NCBI RefSeq assembly: GCF_000711985.1
Contig: NZ_KL544005.1
Span: 1,129,970 to 1,193,969, forward strand
Reading direction: 5' to 3'
Source: Rheinheimera texasensis DSM 17496
GTDB lineage: Bacteria > Pseudomonadota > Gammaproteobacteria > Enterobacterales > Alteromonadaceae
Length of the DNA stretch: 64,000 bases
The translations under genes and the position numbers were made by a program. Shown here one piece after another: positions 38,401 through 47,693 of this stretch (the first letter of the stretch is position 1; the number at the start of each line of letters is the position of its first letter). Below the pieces are notes generated by a model. It did not search any database. It had not been told where the DNA came from and saw nothing but the letters and a program-made list of their open reading frames with translations.

Positions 38401-38476
38401 AAGCCAGCACAACAATGAAGATGAACCTTTGACGAAGTGACAACAGGGCAAACCCGTAAATGCGAACAAGTCGCAC
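35438..38476 (-). CDS. Multi-PAS GGDEF-EAL membrane protein
   Basis: About 1012 residues. The N-terminus has two helices (FIFIVVLAYLVLALSWIFL and a second) and a DUF4118-like four-helix membrane module (about 100-200). Three PAS domains follow, the last with EGKSPRILSSG. Then GGDEF, with RHDD five residues before GGDEF (an intact inhibitory site), and EAL with VEALIRW, ALDDFGTGYSSL, LKIDQSF, IAEGVET and the Gln of QGYG, so both synthase and phosphodiesterase sites look functional. No ATG suits the start: GTG 38476 begins VRLVRIYGF just before the first helix. In-frame sequence up to 38731 would run over the promoter and first codons of the divergent DUF2252 gene and is unlikely to be translated. 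Confidence 0.88.
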   Translation of the reverse strand: MRLVRIYGFALLSLRQRFIFIVVLAYLVLALSWIFLSDQLLLLLIGPEQLLKVSMLKGMLFVLVSAVGLSLALKNVPLPAGVERSVLPLNHRQSQVRDYLLAALLVGMMLWFRVLLPVDIATKPMMILQLFPVILAAVFGGFGPGIFATLLSAMAVGWIVRHTLSGPEQSLYMQLQWLFLTINGLTVSWLCQQLRNKTYHVGQQQRLLDAVIEGTDDVVFTKDNAGRYQLVNQAACRAFGRDASQIIGRTDIELLDPSQVVVWQQNDAKVRQQQQVLHFQEQIQAADGKPLLYSVSKGPLFDHRQQLCGTFGIARDITAMVGQKRLLQRVLEGSEQGFWEWDLQQQRMQVSERFETMLGYQPGEMDVRPDNWPQLVHPEDFAAVDRSLEQHLQGLAPLHEVEFRARCKDGNWRWILTRGKIVTRSADGAPLQLAGTHTDIQQRRHNEETLRLAELMFAGSYDGMMLVDAENWIIRVNPAFCRITGYSAAEVEGKSPRILSSGLHEKGFYQQMWHQLQQHGFWRGEIINKRKDGTVYTEMLSISVVRDADGKIRQYIGIFADISQLKAHAAELDKVANFDALTGLPNRRLLLSRFNQTLIRALQTGQRCAVCLIDIDGFKQINEEHGSAFGDRVLLALSHQLQSALRHDDTLARLGGDEFVVLLSDMPALPEGNHIVKRLLQAVNRPLQLDGIEISLTSSIGVSLYPDDNADPDTLLRHADKAMYQAKEAGRNRIQWFDPEHEREAQEHRMMLEQLHEALQQHQFVLFYQPKVNLRSGAVVGVEALIRWQHPQRGLLSPAAFLPFIEGSELESQFGQFVLHAGIMQADSWLAEGIQLEVGINISASHLLNADFAAQLSGLLQHYPQLSPGQIELEILESTAIHDLAAARDALRRCQGFGVRFALDDFGTGYSSLTYLRQLPVHSLKIDQSFVRDMLEDPDDHNIVAGVVQLASVFDRSVIAEGVETMAHAKALISIGCELAQGYGIARPMPAAEIAGWIRHWQTEQPWCQLDT

Positions 38477-38647
38477 AAGGATAATAGAGCCCTCTGGCCG
38501 CAGCAAGTTTCTAAATAGGCAACAACACTTGTCAGACCATTGATAACTGAGACCTTTGCTTACAAAAACGGCTGGTTTTTTCTGTCGCCAGCATACGGCT
38601 TCTGCATTAGCATAAAACCTCGCAGCCATAGAAACGGAGATATTCAG

Positions 38648-40000
38648 ATGCAGCGCCTGCAACAACTGATCAGCGAATTCAGCCGGACCGATCAAGTTGA
38701 CCCCAGCCAGCAACTCTTGGCCAAACATCAAAAAATGGCATTAAACCCGTTTCGGTTTTTACGCGGCAGCTCTGGCTTGTTTTATGCCGATATTCAGTCG
38801 GGTCTGCTGAAATTGCCACCGGCGCTCACCACGCAAGTGCCACTGACCACCGTGATGGGTGATTGCCATATCTCCAATTTTGGTTTTTTCACTGAAGATG
38901 GCAGTTATGGCGAACGTGTCATTTTTGCTCCCAACGATTTTGACGATGCCTGTATTGGGCCGGCAGTGTGGGATTTAAGCCGCTTTATTGTCAGCCTGTT
39001 ACTGGCCGCAGATTATTGCCACGGCCTTACCACCGGGAAATACATCAGCGAAGATGCGCCGGACCTGACCGGGTTGACCGCCGCCAGCGCTGCAGATGCT
39101 CACGCTGCCGCCCGCCGTTTTCTGCAAAGTTATGCTGATTGCTGTGCGGCCGTGGCCAAAGACCCGGAATTTCGTTTCAGCACTCAGGATGATTTCCCGA
39201 AACAACATGTACTGAAGCCGTTTTTGAAAAAAGCCATTAAACGTTCAGCCGCCGGACCTGACTTTCTCAGCAAAAGCACGCTGGCCAAATCGGTAGACTT
39301 CAGTGCCCGGCCTTTGCAATTTAAAGCCGACAGCGGCAAATTCAGCCGGATTGAAGCCAGCCGTTATGCCGAACTGGAACAGGCTTTTGCGCCTTATGTG
39401 CACGATAGCATTCTGGATATCGTCACCCGCCATGGCGCTGGTACCGGTTCACTGAATATGCAACGCTATTATTTGCTGGTGGGGCCGGCTGAGATTGGAT
39501 CTGATGCCGATGTGGCTTTGTGTCAGGTGGTTGAAGTGAAACAACAGCGCCGTTCAGCACCGCTGTTTTTCTTCCCGGACTTACACCCGGTCAACCGGCT
39601 CAATGACGCGCATCTGACAGTCGATTGCCAGCGTCTGATGCAGCGCCGGCCCGATTCAATACTGGATGAAGTGCAGTTTGAAGGCGCACATTATCTGGTG
39701 CGGTCCCTCCATCATGCCAACGTCGATGTCGACCCGGAAGACATCTGTCTGCACATGCAGGACCCGGCGAAATCATTGCGCCAATATGCCGAAGCCTGCG
39801 GCCATGCGCTGGCGCTGGCGCACAACCGGGCTGACCGGCGCTCTGCGCGTTTCGCCGTACAGATGCAACAGACGTTGGAAGTTGAAGCCGACGCCTTACT
39901 GCAAGCCTGCGCTGACTATGCCAGCCAGCAACAACAAGACAGCCAGTTGCTGGCCACTCTGCTGACTCAAACGTCAGAGCGGATCGAGGGTCAGCAATAA
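38648..40000 (+). CDS. DUF2252 family protein
   Basis: A 450-residue cytoplasmic protein with the kinase-like signature of DUF2252: PFRFLRGSSGLFYADI, VMGDCHISNFGFF, FAPNDFDDACIGPAVWDLSR and a C-terminal CGHALALAHNRADRRSA. The GDxHxxNFG and NDFDD motifs resemble the catalytic and metal-binding loops of aminoglycoside-phosphotransferase/HipA-like folds, suggesting an unknown phosphotransferase. GGAG precedes the ATG at 38648; in-frame sequence upstream belongs to the divergent control region. The last 27 nt overlap the 3' end of the converging DUF1826 gene. Confidence 0.85.
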   Translation: MQRLQQLISEFSRTDQVDPSQQLLAKHQKMALNPFRFLRGSSGLFYADIQSGLLKLPPALTTQVPLTTVMGDCHISNFGFFTEDGSYGERVIFAPNDFDDACIGPAVWDLSRFIVSLLLAADYCHGLTTGKYISEDAPDLTGLTAASAADAHAAARRFLQSYADCCAAVAKDPEFRFSTQDDFPKQHVLKPFLKKAIKRSAAGPDFLSKSTLAKSVDFSARPLQFKADSGKFSRIEASRYAELEQAFAPYVHDSILDIVTRHGAGTGSLNMQRYYLLVGPAEIGSDADVALCQVVEVKQQRRSAPLFFFPDLHPVNRLNDAHLTVDCQRLMQRRPDSILDEVQFEGAHYLVRSLHHANVDVDPEDICLHMQDPAKSLRQYAEACGHALALAHNRADRRSARFAVQMQQTLEVEADALLQACADYASQQQQDSQLLATLLTQTSERIEGQQ

Positions 40001-40567
40001 ACGCACAGAAAGGCCTGGTGGGGAGCGGTGCCAGACGGCTGCTGCGTCTGGCCAGGCTGAGCCTTTTAACACAGCTGTGTCGCCCAGCTGTAATGCTCCG
40101 GTAACATCCGCTTCGTCCGGACCCTCGCGCCATTCAGTCGCAGGTCCGGCATAAGTGACCAGCATCCGCAGTGCCACATGGTCAGTATGAAAACGTGGAC
40201 ACATCGCTTGATGTAACGTTTTTAGCCGGATGCCAAGATAATCTGTATCCATCAGACAGGCCAGCATTTCGGCCTGTAACATAATATCCTTGCGCAGTCC
40301 GTCACTGCCAGGGAGCTCCGGCAACGCATTTATTAACAGCGCCGGTAAGTCATCGAGATGCGTCTGGCGCTGCAGCGCAAAGGCCGGACGCGCAGCCAAC
40401 TGTCTGGCACAGCTCAGCAATTCTTTATCCAGCTGCCGCTGCCATACCGCGAGATTGACTTCCGGCAACAGAATATCGCTGAGTACGTCCGCTGATGTGC
40501 TTTGCCGGATCTGTGCCCCGATCGGCCTAAACTCAGTGAACATCATCTTGCTGAAATGGGTTGTCAT
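39974..40567 (-). CDS. DUF1826 domain protein, zinc-regulated operon
   Basis: A 197-residue protein with [37 protein letters not shown] and [12 protein letters not shown], the conserved core of DUF1826. Conserved His, Asp and Cys residues suggest metal binding. The family is repeatedly found beside CobW GTPases under Zur control, and here the gene overlaps the 3' end of cobW by 35 nt. A role in zinc-sparing or zinc delivery follows from this context only. The start has a weak ribosome-binding site; ATG 40546 is an alternative. Confidence 0.82.
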   Translation of the reverse strand: MTTHFSKMMFTEFRPIGAQIRQSTSADVLSDILLPEVNLAVWQRQLDKELLSCARQLAARPAFALQRQTHLDDLPALLINALPELPGSDGLRKDIMLQAEMLACLMDTDYLGIRLKTLHQAMCPRFHTDHVALRMLVTYAGPATEWREGPDEADVTGALQLGDTAVLKGSAWPDAAAVWHRSPPGLSVRLLLTLDPL

Positions 40568-41741
40568 ACAGTCGCCAGACCGCGGGACCTGCGGCGTATT
40601 CCTTCGGAGTTAACAGGCAAGCAGCTAACTGGCTGCGCATTTCAGCCTCATCAAGCTCCTGACCGATAAAGACTAACTCCTGGCGACAATCACCGAAGTC
40701 TCCATTGAACTGGGCTTCAATCGCAGCGCGGCTTTCAGCATCATCCGGCCATTCCGCTTTAGGCACGGCAAACCAGAACAAACCCGCCATGCCATAGCGC
40801 GCAATGCCGCCGGCCTGATGCCACTGCCAGGCAAATTCCGGCTGTGCCGCCAGCCAGAAATAGCCTTTTGAACGCAATAAGCGGCCTTGTGGCCAATCCT
40901 GATGGAAGAACTGATAAAGTCGCGTCGGATGAAACGGCATTCTGGCAACAAAACTAAAGCTGCTGATGCCATACTCTTCGGTTTCCGGCTGCTGCTCGCC
41001 ACGCAACACCTGCAACCAGCCGGGCGCTTGCTGCGCCTTGGCAAAATCAAACAAACCTGTGCCCAGCACTTTGTTTAGCGGCACCCGGCCATGCTGGCTG
41101 TACTCAATCTGCGCCGACGGATTGAGCTGACGCAGCACGGCGGTCAAAGCATCTAATGCAGATTTACTGACCAAATCTGTTTTACTGACCACCAGCACAT
41201 CACAGAATTCCACCTGATCAATGAGCAGATCTGCGACAGTGCGCTCATCCTCTTCTCCGAGGTGTTCGCCACTGTCTGCCAACAGACGGGCTTGTTGATA
41301 CTCGGCCATGAAATTCACGGCATCAACCACTGTCACCATTGTGTCCAGCCGGGCGATATCAGCGAGAGTTTTGCCGTCTTCGTCGGTGAAAGTAAAAGTT
41401 TCGGCGATGGGCAAGGGTTCGGAAATACCAGTAGATTCAATCACCAGATAATCAAAGCGCCCTTCCCGCGCCAATGCCTGTACTTCAATGAGTAAATCTT
41501 CCCGCAAGGTACAGCAGATACAGCCGTTACTCATCTCGACCAATTTTTCTTCCGTGCGATTGAGTTGAATTTCTTTTTGCACGGCATGTGCATCTATATT
41601 CAGTTCGCTCATGTCATTGACGATCACCGCGACTTTCAAGCCGGCGCGATTTTGCAGAATATGGTTTAACAAGGTGGTTTTACCGGCGCCTAAAAAACCG
41701 GATAACACTGTGACAGGTAACAAGGGTGTTTGATGATGCAT
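40533..41741 (-). CDS. CobW/COG0523 family GTP-dependent zinc chaperone (ZigA/YciC-like)
   Basis: A 402-residue G3E GTPase: Walker [10 protein letters not shown] at residues 15-23, the metal-binding SNGCICC (CxCC) motif near 73, [11 protein letters not shown] and a guanine-recognition SKTD. The C-terminal CobW_C domain follows from about 260. Family members of this branch move zinc to client proteins under starvation. An almost perfect Zur box just upstream of the start codon strongly supports a zinc role over cobalamin or nitrile hydratase. It heads an operon with DUF1826. Confidence 0.92.
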   Translation of the reverse strand: MHHQTPLLPVTVLSGFLGAGKTTLLNHILQNRAGLKVAVIVNDMSELNIDAHAVQKEIQLNRTEEKLVEMSNGCICCTLREDLLIEVQALAREGRFDYLVIESTGISEPLPIAETFTFTDEDGKTLADIARLDTMVTVVDAVNFMAEYQQARLLADSGEHLGEEDERTVADLLIDQVEFCDVLVVSKTDLVSKSALDALTAVLRQLNPSAQIEYSQHGRVPLNKVLGTGLFDFAKAQQAPGWLQVLRGEQQPETEEYGISSFSFVARMPFHPTRLYQFFHQDWPQGRLLRSKGYFWLAAQPEFAWQWHQAGGIARYGMAGLFWFAVPKAEWPDDAESRAAIEAQFNGDFGDCRQELVFIGQELDEAEMRSQLAACLLTPKEYAAGPAVWRLYDNPFQQDDVH

Positions 41742-41765
41742 AACAGCGGCCTGAAAGATTCTTTG

Positions 41766-41788
41766 AGATGTTATATTATAACAATATC
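41766..41788 (-). promoter_or_regulatory. Zur box upstream of cobW-DUF1826
   Basis: The core TGTTATA-T-TATAACA (41769-41783) is a perfect 7-1-7 palindrome and matches the gammaproteobacterial Zur consensus (GAAATGTTATANTATAACATTTC) at nearly all core positions. It lies 25-47 bp upstream of the cobW start codon, where Zur would block transcription in zinc-replete cells. Confidence 0.88.
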
Positions 41789-41849
41789 CAGATCGATTCC
41801 AGCATCCGCTGACAGGACGAAGCCCGCATGAGCAACCATTCAGGTAAAA

Positions 41850-41868
41850 AAGCCCGCAATGCGGGCTT
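41850..41868 (-). terminator. Terminator of the M4 protease gene
   Basis: AAGCCCGC (41850-41857) pairs with GCGGGCTT (41861-41868) around AAT; a T run follows on the minus strand. It lies 20 nt after the stop codon. Confidence 0.85.
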
Positions 41869-41887
41869 GGTGTTTTATTGACTGCGG

Positions 41888-43738
<1,851 letters not shown>

Positions 43739-43953
43739 TTATCAATAATGTTCCTGAATACCGCGCTGATACAGAGCGGCCCAGCTAACATAGACAAGAA
43801 AAACCCCTTAAAATTAACATCATATCAATATCAGTAATTTATTAAGTTCTTATCAACCCCGTCACATCATGCTGTCACCAAACTAGTTTTCACCAGCGCT
43901 GTTTCCCCGGCAAAACTGGGATAAGATGATGGTTTTTCTGGCGGGATCTGCGA

Positions 43954-44580
43954 ATGGAACAGCTTTTTCACTGGTTTGATTTAATGGGCATCGGTGTGTT
44001 TGCCATCGCCGGCACACTGGCCGCCTGGCGCAAACAAATGGACGGCTTTGGAGTCATAGTGCTCGCGACGGTCACCGCGATTGGCGGCGGCACTCTTCGC
44101 GATCTGATTTTGGACGTACCGGTCATTTGGCTCAGTGACAACAGCTATTTCTACGCCATTTTTGGCGCCACCGCGCTGACCATTCTGTTGGTGCGCAAAC
44201 GTCTGACGATTCCAAACAATGCGCTGCAAATCGCCGACGCTATAGGTCTGGCATTTTTTGTCGTGATGGGCGCGCAGAAAGCGCTGGCATATGGCACCTC
44301 AGATTTTGTCGCCATCATGATGGGTACTATGAGTGGGGTCTGCGGAGGCATGATCCGCGATGTACTGTGCCGGGAGATCCCGCTGGTGTTTCGTGGTGAG
44401 CTCTATGCTGTCACCTGTATTTTTGGCGGCCTGGTTTATACCCAGTTACTGAATTTGCAGGTTGCTGCGTTGCCGGCAATGCTGGCCGGCATGCTCGCCT
44501 GTCTGCTGTTGCGGCTTGCCGCTATTCGCTGGCATCTGACTATTCCGGTATTTGGCCGCAGTGGCCAGATAGGTAAATAA
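43954..44580 (+). CDS. TRIC-type cation channel family protein (YadS/UPF0126)
   Basis: A 208-residue inner-membrane protein with seven predicted helices and the internal duplication of the family: GVFAIAGTLAAWRKQMDGFGVIV and IGLAFFVVMGAQKALAY, each followed by a glycine-rich IGGGTLRD or CGGMIRD motif. Bacterial homologues of TRIC are trimeric potassium-permeable channels; glycine transport has also been proposed for related proteins. The ATG follows GGGATC. The gene has its own terminator, shared with the converging TerC gene. Confidence 0.9.
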   Translation: MEQLFHWFDLMGIGVFAIAGTLAAWRKQMDGFGVIVLATVTAIGGGTLRDLILDVPVIWLSDNSYFYAIFGATALTILLVRKRLTIPNNALQIADAIGLAFFVVMGAQKALAYGTSDFVAIMMGTMSGVCGGMIRDVLCREIPLVFRGELYAVTCIFGGLVYTQLLNLQVAALPAMLAGMLACLLLRLAAIRWHLTIPVFGRSGQIGK

Positions 44581-44597
44581 CCTGTCTTGCAGTAGCA

Positions 44598-44623
44598 AAA
44601 AGCCCGCAGCAGCGGGCTTTTTT
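44598..44623. terminator. Bidirectional terminator between TRIC and TerC genes
   Basis: AAAAGCCCGC (44598-44607) pairs with GCGGGCTTTT (44612-44621) around AGCA, with T tracts on both strands. Confidence 0.85.
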
Positions 44624-44646
44624 CATAGAAGCAGAGAGATGCCTTG

Positions 44647-45390
44647 TTACGGCAAATCTTTGTGCAGCTGCACCGGGTTCGATTTCTTACGCAGGCGGAT
44701 ATTAATCATCTCAACACAGCACGAGAACGCCATCGCGAAGTAGATGTAACCTTTTGGTACATGTACATCAAAGCCTTCAATCATCAAAGTGACGCCGACC
44801 AAAATCAGGAACGACAGTGCCAGAATTTTAATAGTTGGATGGGCGTCAACAAAATCACCGATAGGCTTGGCGGCAAACATCATCACGCCGACCGCGGCAA
44901 TAATCGCAATCGCCATAATTTCGATATTATTGACCAGGCCAACTGCGGTGATCACTGAATCTAACGAGAACACGATGTCGAGGATCATAATCTGGATCAG
45001 CACCATCATCAGGCTGTTGGCCACCACTTTGGGCGCGCCCGGCTCTTCATCAGCACCTTCCAGACTATGGTGGATTTCCTGCGTGGATTTCGCTAACAGG
45101 AACAGACCACCGCCAATCAGAATTACGTCACGACCGGAGATATCATTGCCAAGCACCGTAAACCAGGTTTCGGTTAGACCCATCACCCAGGAGATCGAGA
45201 ACAACAGCGCCAGCCGGGCAAACATCGCGAGGCCTAAACCCAAACGACGAGCAAAAGCACGTTGCTTTTCCGGCAACCGGCCAACCAGAATTGATAAAAA
45301 GATAATATTATCAATACCTAATACGATTTCTAATGCGGCAAGCGTGCCCAGTGCAATCCAGGCCTCCGGACTTGCAATCCACTCAAACAT
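44647..45390 (-). CDS. TerC family membrane protein
   Basis: A 247-residue inner-membrane protein with about seven helices and the TerC signatures: LEIVLGIDNIIFLSILVGRLP in the first part and ILDIVFSLDSVITAVG in the second, each with a conserved acidic residue in a membrane helix. Characterised members export manganese or calcium or support metalation of exoproteins; the original family member is linked to tellurite resistance. No Mn riboswitch of the yybP-ykoY class is evident in the 5' region. Monocistronic. Confidence 0.92.
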   Translation of the reverse strand: MFEWIASPEAWIALGTLAALEIVLGIDNIIFLSILVGRLPEKQRAFARRLGLGLAMFARLALLFSISWVMGLTETWFTVLGNDISGRDVILIGGGLFLLAKSTQEIHHSLEGADEEPGAPKVVANSLMMVLIQIMILDIVFSLDSVITAVGLVNNIEIMAIAIIAAVGVMMFAAKPIGDFVDAHPTIKILALSFLILVGVTLMIEGFDVHVPKGYIYFAMAFSCCVEMINIRLRKKSNPVQLHKDLP

Positions 45391-45581
45391 ATCGATCTCA
45401 CAAGTTAAGCTAAAAACTGCCGGCTAGTTTACTTGCGAAGCTCTACGCTGCCAATGAAAACGTGGCTTAGCCGCAAGCGAGCCTTGCTGCGGTGAACGTC
45501 AGCAGCAACAGGTTAAAGACCACGACGCTGCAGTTGCCGCTCTGTTATGCTGGATTTTTCAACAGTTTCAGGAACAACTGG

Positions 45582-46919
45582 ATGCGCACCTTTTCTCTCA
45601 CTTTGCTCAGTACCGCTTTGTATGCTGTGTCAGCGCAGGCTGCTGTGGATGCAAAAACTGCATTACCGCAATCAGTAGCCAGTGATTATCAACAACATCT
45701 GGGCGCCTTATTTACCCACTTTCACCAGAACCCGGAACTGTCGCATATGGAGGTCAACACTGCCGCGCGGCTGGCGAAAGAACTCAAAGCGGCCGGTTTT
45801 GAGGTTCACACCGGCATCGGCAAAACCGGTGTGGTTGCCATCCTGAAAAATGGCCCGGGGCCATTAGTGATGATGCGCGCTGATATGGACGGCCTGCCGG
45901 TTGAAGAAAAATCTGGCTTGCCGTACGCCTCCAAAGTGAAAACCAAAGATTGGGACGGCCACGATGTCTCCGTGATGCACGCCTGTGGCCATGACGTGCA
46001 TATCACCAGCCTGGTTGGCACGGCCCGACAAATGGCGGCGCGGAAAAAAGACTGGTCCGGCACCCTGATGTTAATCGGGCAGCCGGCAGAAGAGCGCAGT
46101 GGCGGCGCTTTGGGCATGGTGCAGGATGGTTTGTATCAGAAATTCGGTAAACCGGATTATGCGCTGGCATTCCATGTATCCAGTGAAATTGAAGCAGGTA
46201 AGTTGGTCGCTGTAGAAGGCTCGCCTTATTCCGGTGTCGACAGCGTCGATATTATTATTCACGGTGTTGGTGCCCATGGCGCCAGCCCGCATCGCGGTAA
46301 AGATCCGATAGTGCTTGGCGCGCAGATTGTGTTGGCTTTGCAAACCATTATCAGCCGGGAATTGCCGCCGAAAGAGCCGGGTGTTATCACTGTTGGTTCC
46401 TTTCAGTCCGGCACCAAACACAACATCATCTCAGACCAAGCCGTGCTGCAGCTGACGGTGCGCAACGACAATATGGAAACGCGCGATCAGCTGATTGCGG
46501 CTATTAAGCGGGTCGCGGTGAATATGGGACGGGTCGCAGGCCTGCCGGAAGACAAACTGCCGGAGGTGATAGTACGCGATGGCACCACACCACCGACCGT
46601 CAATGACATTCCGCTGACGCAGCGCCTCAAAGCCACCTGGACCAAGCATATGGGTGCGGATATTTTTGATCAGAATTACAAACGGCTCGGCATGGGTGCA
46701 GAAGACTTTCCGTTCCTGACGACAGACCCATACATCCCCAGTGTGTACTTTGCCGTCGGCGGCACACCGGCTGCGGCTTTTGCCGCGGAGAAAAATGGTG
46801 GGCCTGCCGTGCCGAGCCATCACAGCCCGTTATTTAAAATCGAACCTGAACCTGCAGTTCGTACCGGCGTGGAAGCGACAGTGCGGGCTCTGACTGATTT
46901 GCTACAGGCACCGCGCTAG
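45582..46919 (+). CDS. Exported M20-family amidohydrolase
   Basis: A 445-residue amidohydrolase with a signal peptide (MRTFSLTLLSTALYAVSAQA). The metal-binding residues of the M20D group are visible: HACGHDVHI, the GQPAEERSGG glutamates, ALAFHVSSE and SHHSP near the C-terminus; the lid domain contains GVGAHGASPHRGKDP. Relatives hydrolyse N-acyl amino acids such as hippurate or IAA conjugates; the export signal implies a periplasmic role with peptides or N-acyl amino acids. I use the ATG at 45582 because it begins the signal peptide and follows AGGAACAAC. The stop overlaps the converging solute-binding gene by 4 nt. Confidence 0.88.
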   Translation: MRTFSLTLLSTALYAVSAQAAVDAKTALPQSVASDYQQHLGALFTHFHQNPELSHMEVNTAARLAKELKAAGFEVHTGIGKTGVVAILKNGPGPLVMMRADMDGLPVEEKSGLPYASKVKTKDWDGHDVSVMHACGHDVHITSLVGTARQMAARKKDWSGTLMLIGQPAEERSGGALGMVQDGLYQKFGKPDYALAFHVSSEIEAGKLVAVEGSPYSGVDSVDIIIHGVGAHGASPHRGKDPIVLGAQIVLALQTIISRELPPKEPGVITVGSFQSGTKHNIISDQAVLQLTVRNDNMETRDQLIAAIKRVAVNMGRVAGLPEDKLPEVIVRDGTTPPTVNDIPLTQRLKATWTKHMGADIFDQNYKRLGMGAEDFPFLTTDPYIPSVYFAVGGTPAAAFAAEKNGGPAVPSHHSPLFKIEPEPAVRTGVEATVRALTDLLQAPR

Positions 46920-47674
46920 TTCGTTGTCGTTTTGAGCTGTTCTTTGTGTTCCAGCAGCTGATATTTGTCTTTCAGCTGCTGGATAGCGCGCTGCTGTTGG
47001 CGCAAAAAGCGGTTAAATTCAATGATAAGCCCAGGTTGATTCACACTGGATAACAAAAACGGCAACTCAGAGAAGGGCAAAGTGTCAGCCGCCACCAGCG
47101 CACCCGGCTGGCCAATCCGGCGCAGGTATTCATTGGCGACATTCAGTTCAATCGACGCACCATGCACCCGCCCTCTGAGCACCAACCCCAAAGCGGACGC
47201 ACTGTCTGCGACATCCACCATGCGAAATTTGTAGCGCTTTTGCAACTCCAGCCAGCGATGCGGCGCAAAACCGTGGATCACAGCCAGGGAGCGGAACTTT
47301 TCCAGCGGCATTTGCTGGTTTTGCGGTAACACTATTGTGCTGCCTAAGGTGTAAATCACCGGGTCACTAAAAGTCTTCGGATATTCCGCCACCATGTACT
47401 GTTGCCAGGCCGGATTGTCCGGATAAACCAAATCTATTCCGCTGTTGGCTTCCTGATACAGGCGTTTGACTGGTAATGCTGAAAAGCGGATTTGATAACC
47501 GGCGGTTTTGCCAAATAACTGCATCAAATCGTAGAAGAAGCCACGCTGCTGGCCGCTGCTGAAATCGAAATGCGGGTAATAATCGATTTGTTCGATACCG
47601 ACCACAATGGAGCGGGGTTCAGCTTTGGCAAGCGCAGACCAACACAACAACACTGCTGCCAGCCAAACTTTCAT
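46916..47674 (-). CDS. Periplasmic solute-binding protein (SBP_bac_3-like)
   Basis: A 252-residue exported protein: signal peptide MKVWLAAVLLCWSALAKA, then a type II periplasmic-binding fold (IVVGIEQIDYYPHFDFSSG, AGYQIRFSALPVKRLYQEA, KYQLLEHK). It resembles the orphan amino-acid-binding-like proteins found outside ABC operons in Alteromonadales. It is the last gene of the tetR-MMPL-LolA-like-barrel cluster, 19 nt after the barrel gene, with GGAG before the ATG. No ABC permease is nearby, so it probably serves the MMPL system or a sensor rather than an importer (inference). Confidence 0.82.
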   Translation of the reverse strand: MKVWLAAVLLCWSALAKAEPRSIVVGIEQIDYYPHFDFSSGQQRGFFYDLMQLFGKTAGYQIRFSALPVKRLYQEANSGIDLVYPDNPAWQQYMVAEYPKTFSDPVIYTLGSTIVLPQNQQMPLEKFRSLAVIHGFAPHRWLELQKRYKFRMVDVADSASALGLVLRGRVHGASIELNVANEYLRRIGQPGALVAADTLPFSELPFLLSSVNQPGLIIEFNRFLRQQQRAIQQLKDKYQLLEHKEQLKTTTN

Positions 47675-47693
47675 ACGACATACTCCGGAATTG

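Noticed and set aside
38477-38731. N-terminal extension of the GGDEF-EAL protein
   Set aside because: It would overlap the divergent promoter and start of the DUF2252 gene, has no membrane or domain pattern, and is cysteine-rich in an atypical way.
45391-45491. Possible manganese riboswitch (yybP-ykoY) upstream of the TerC gene
   Set aside because: The conserved riboswitch elements are not present in this leader.
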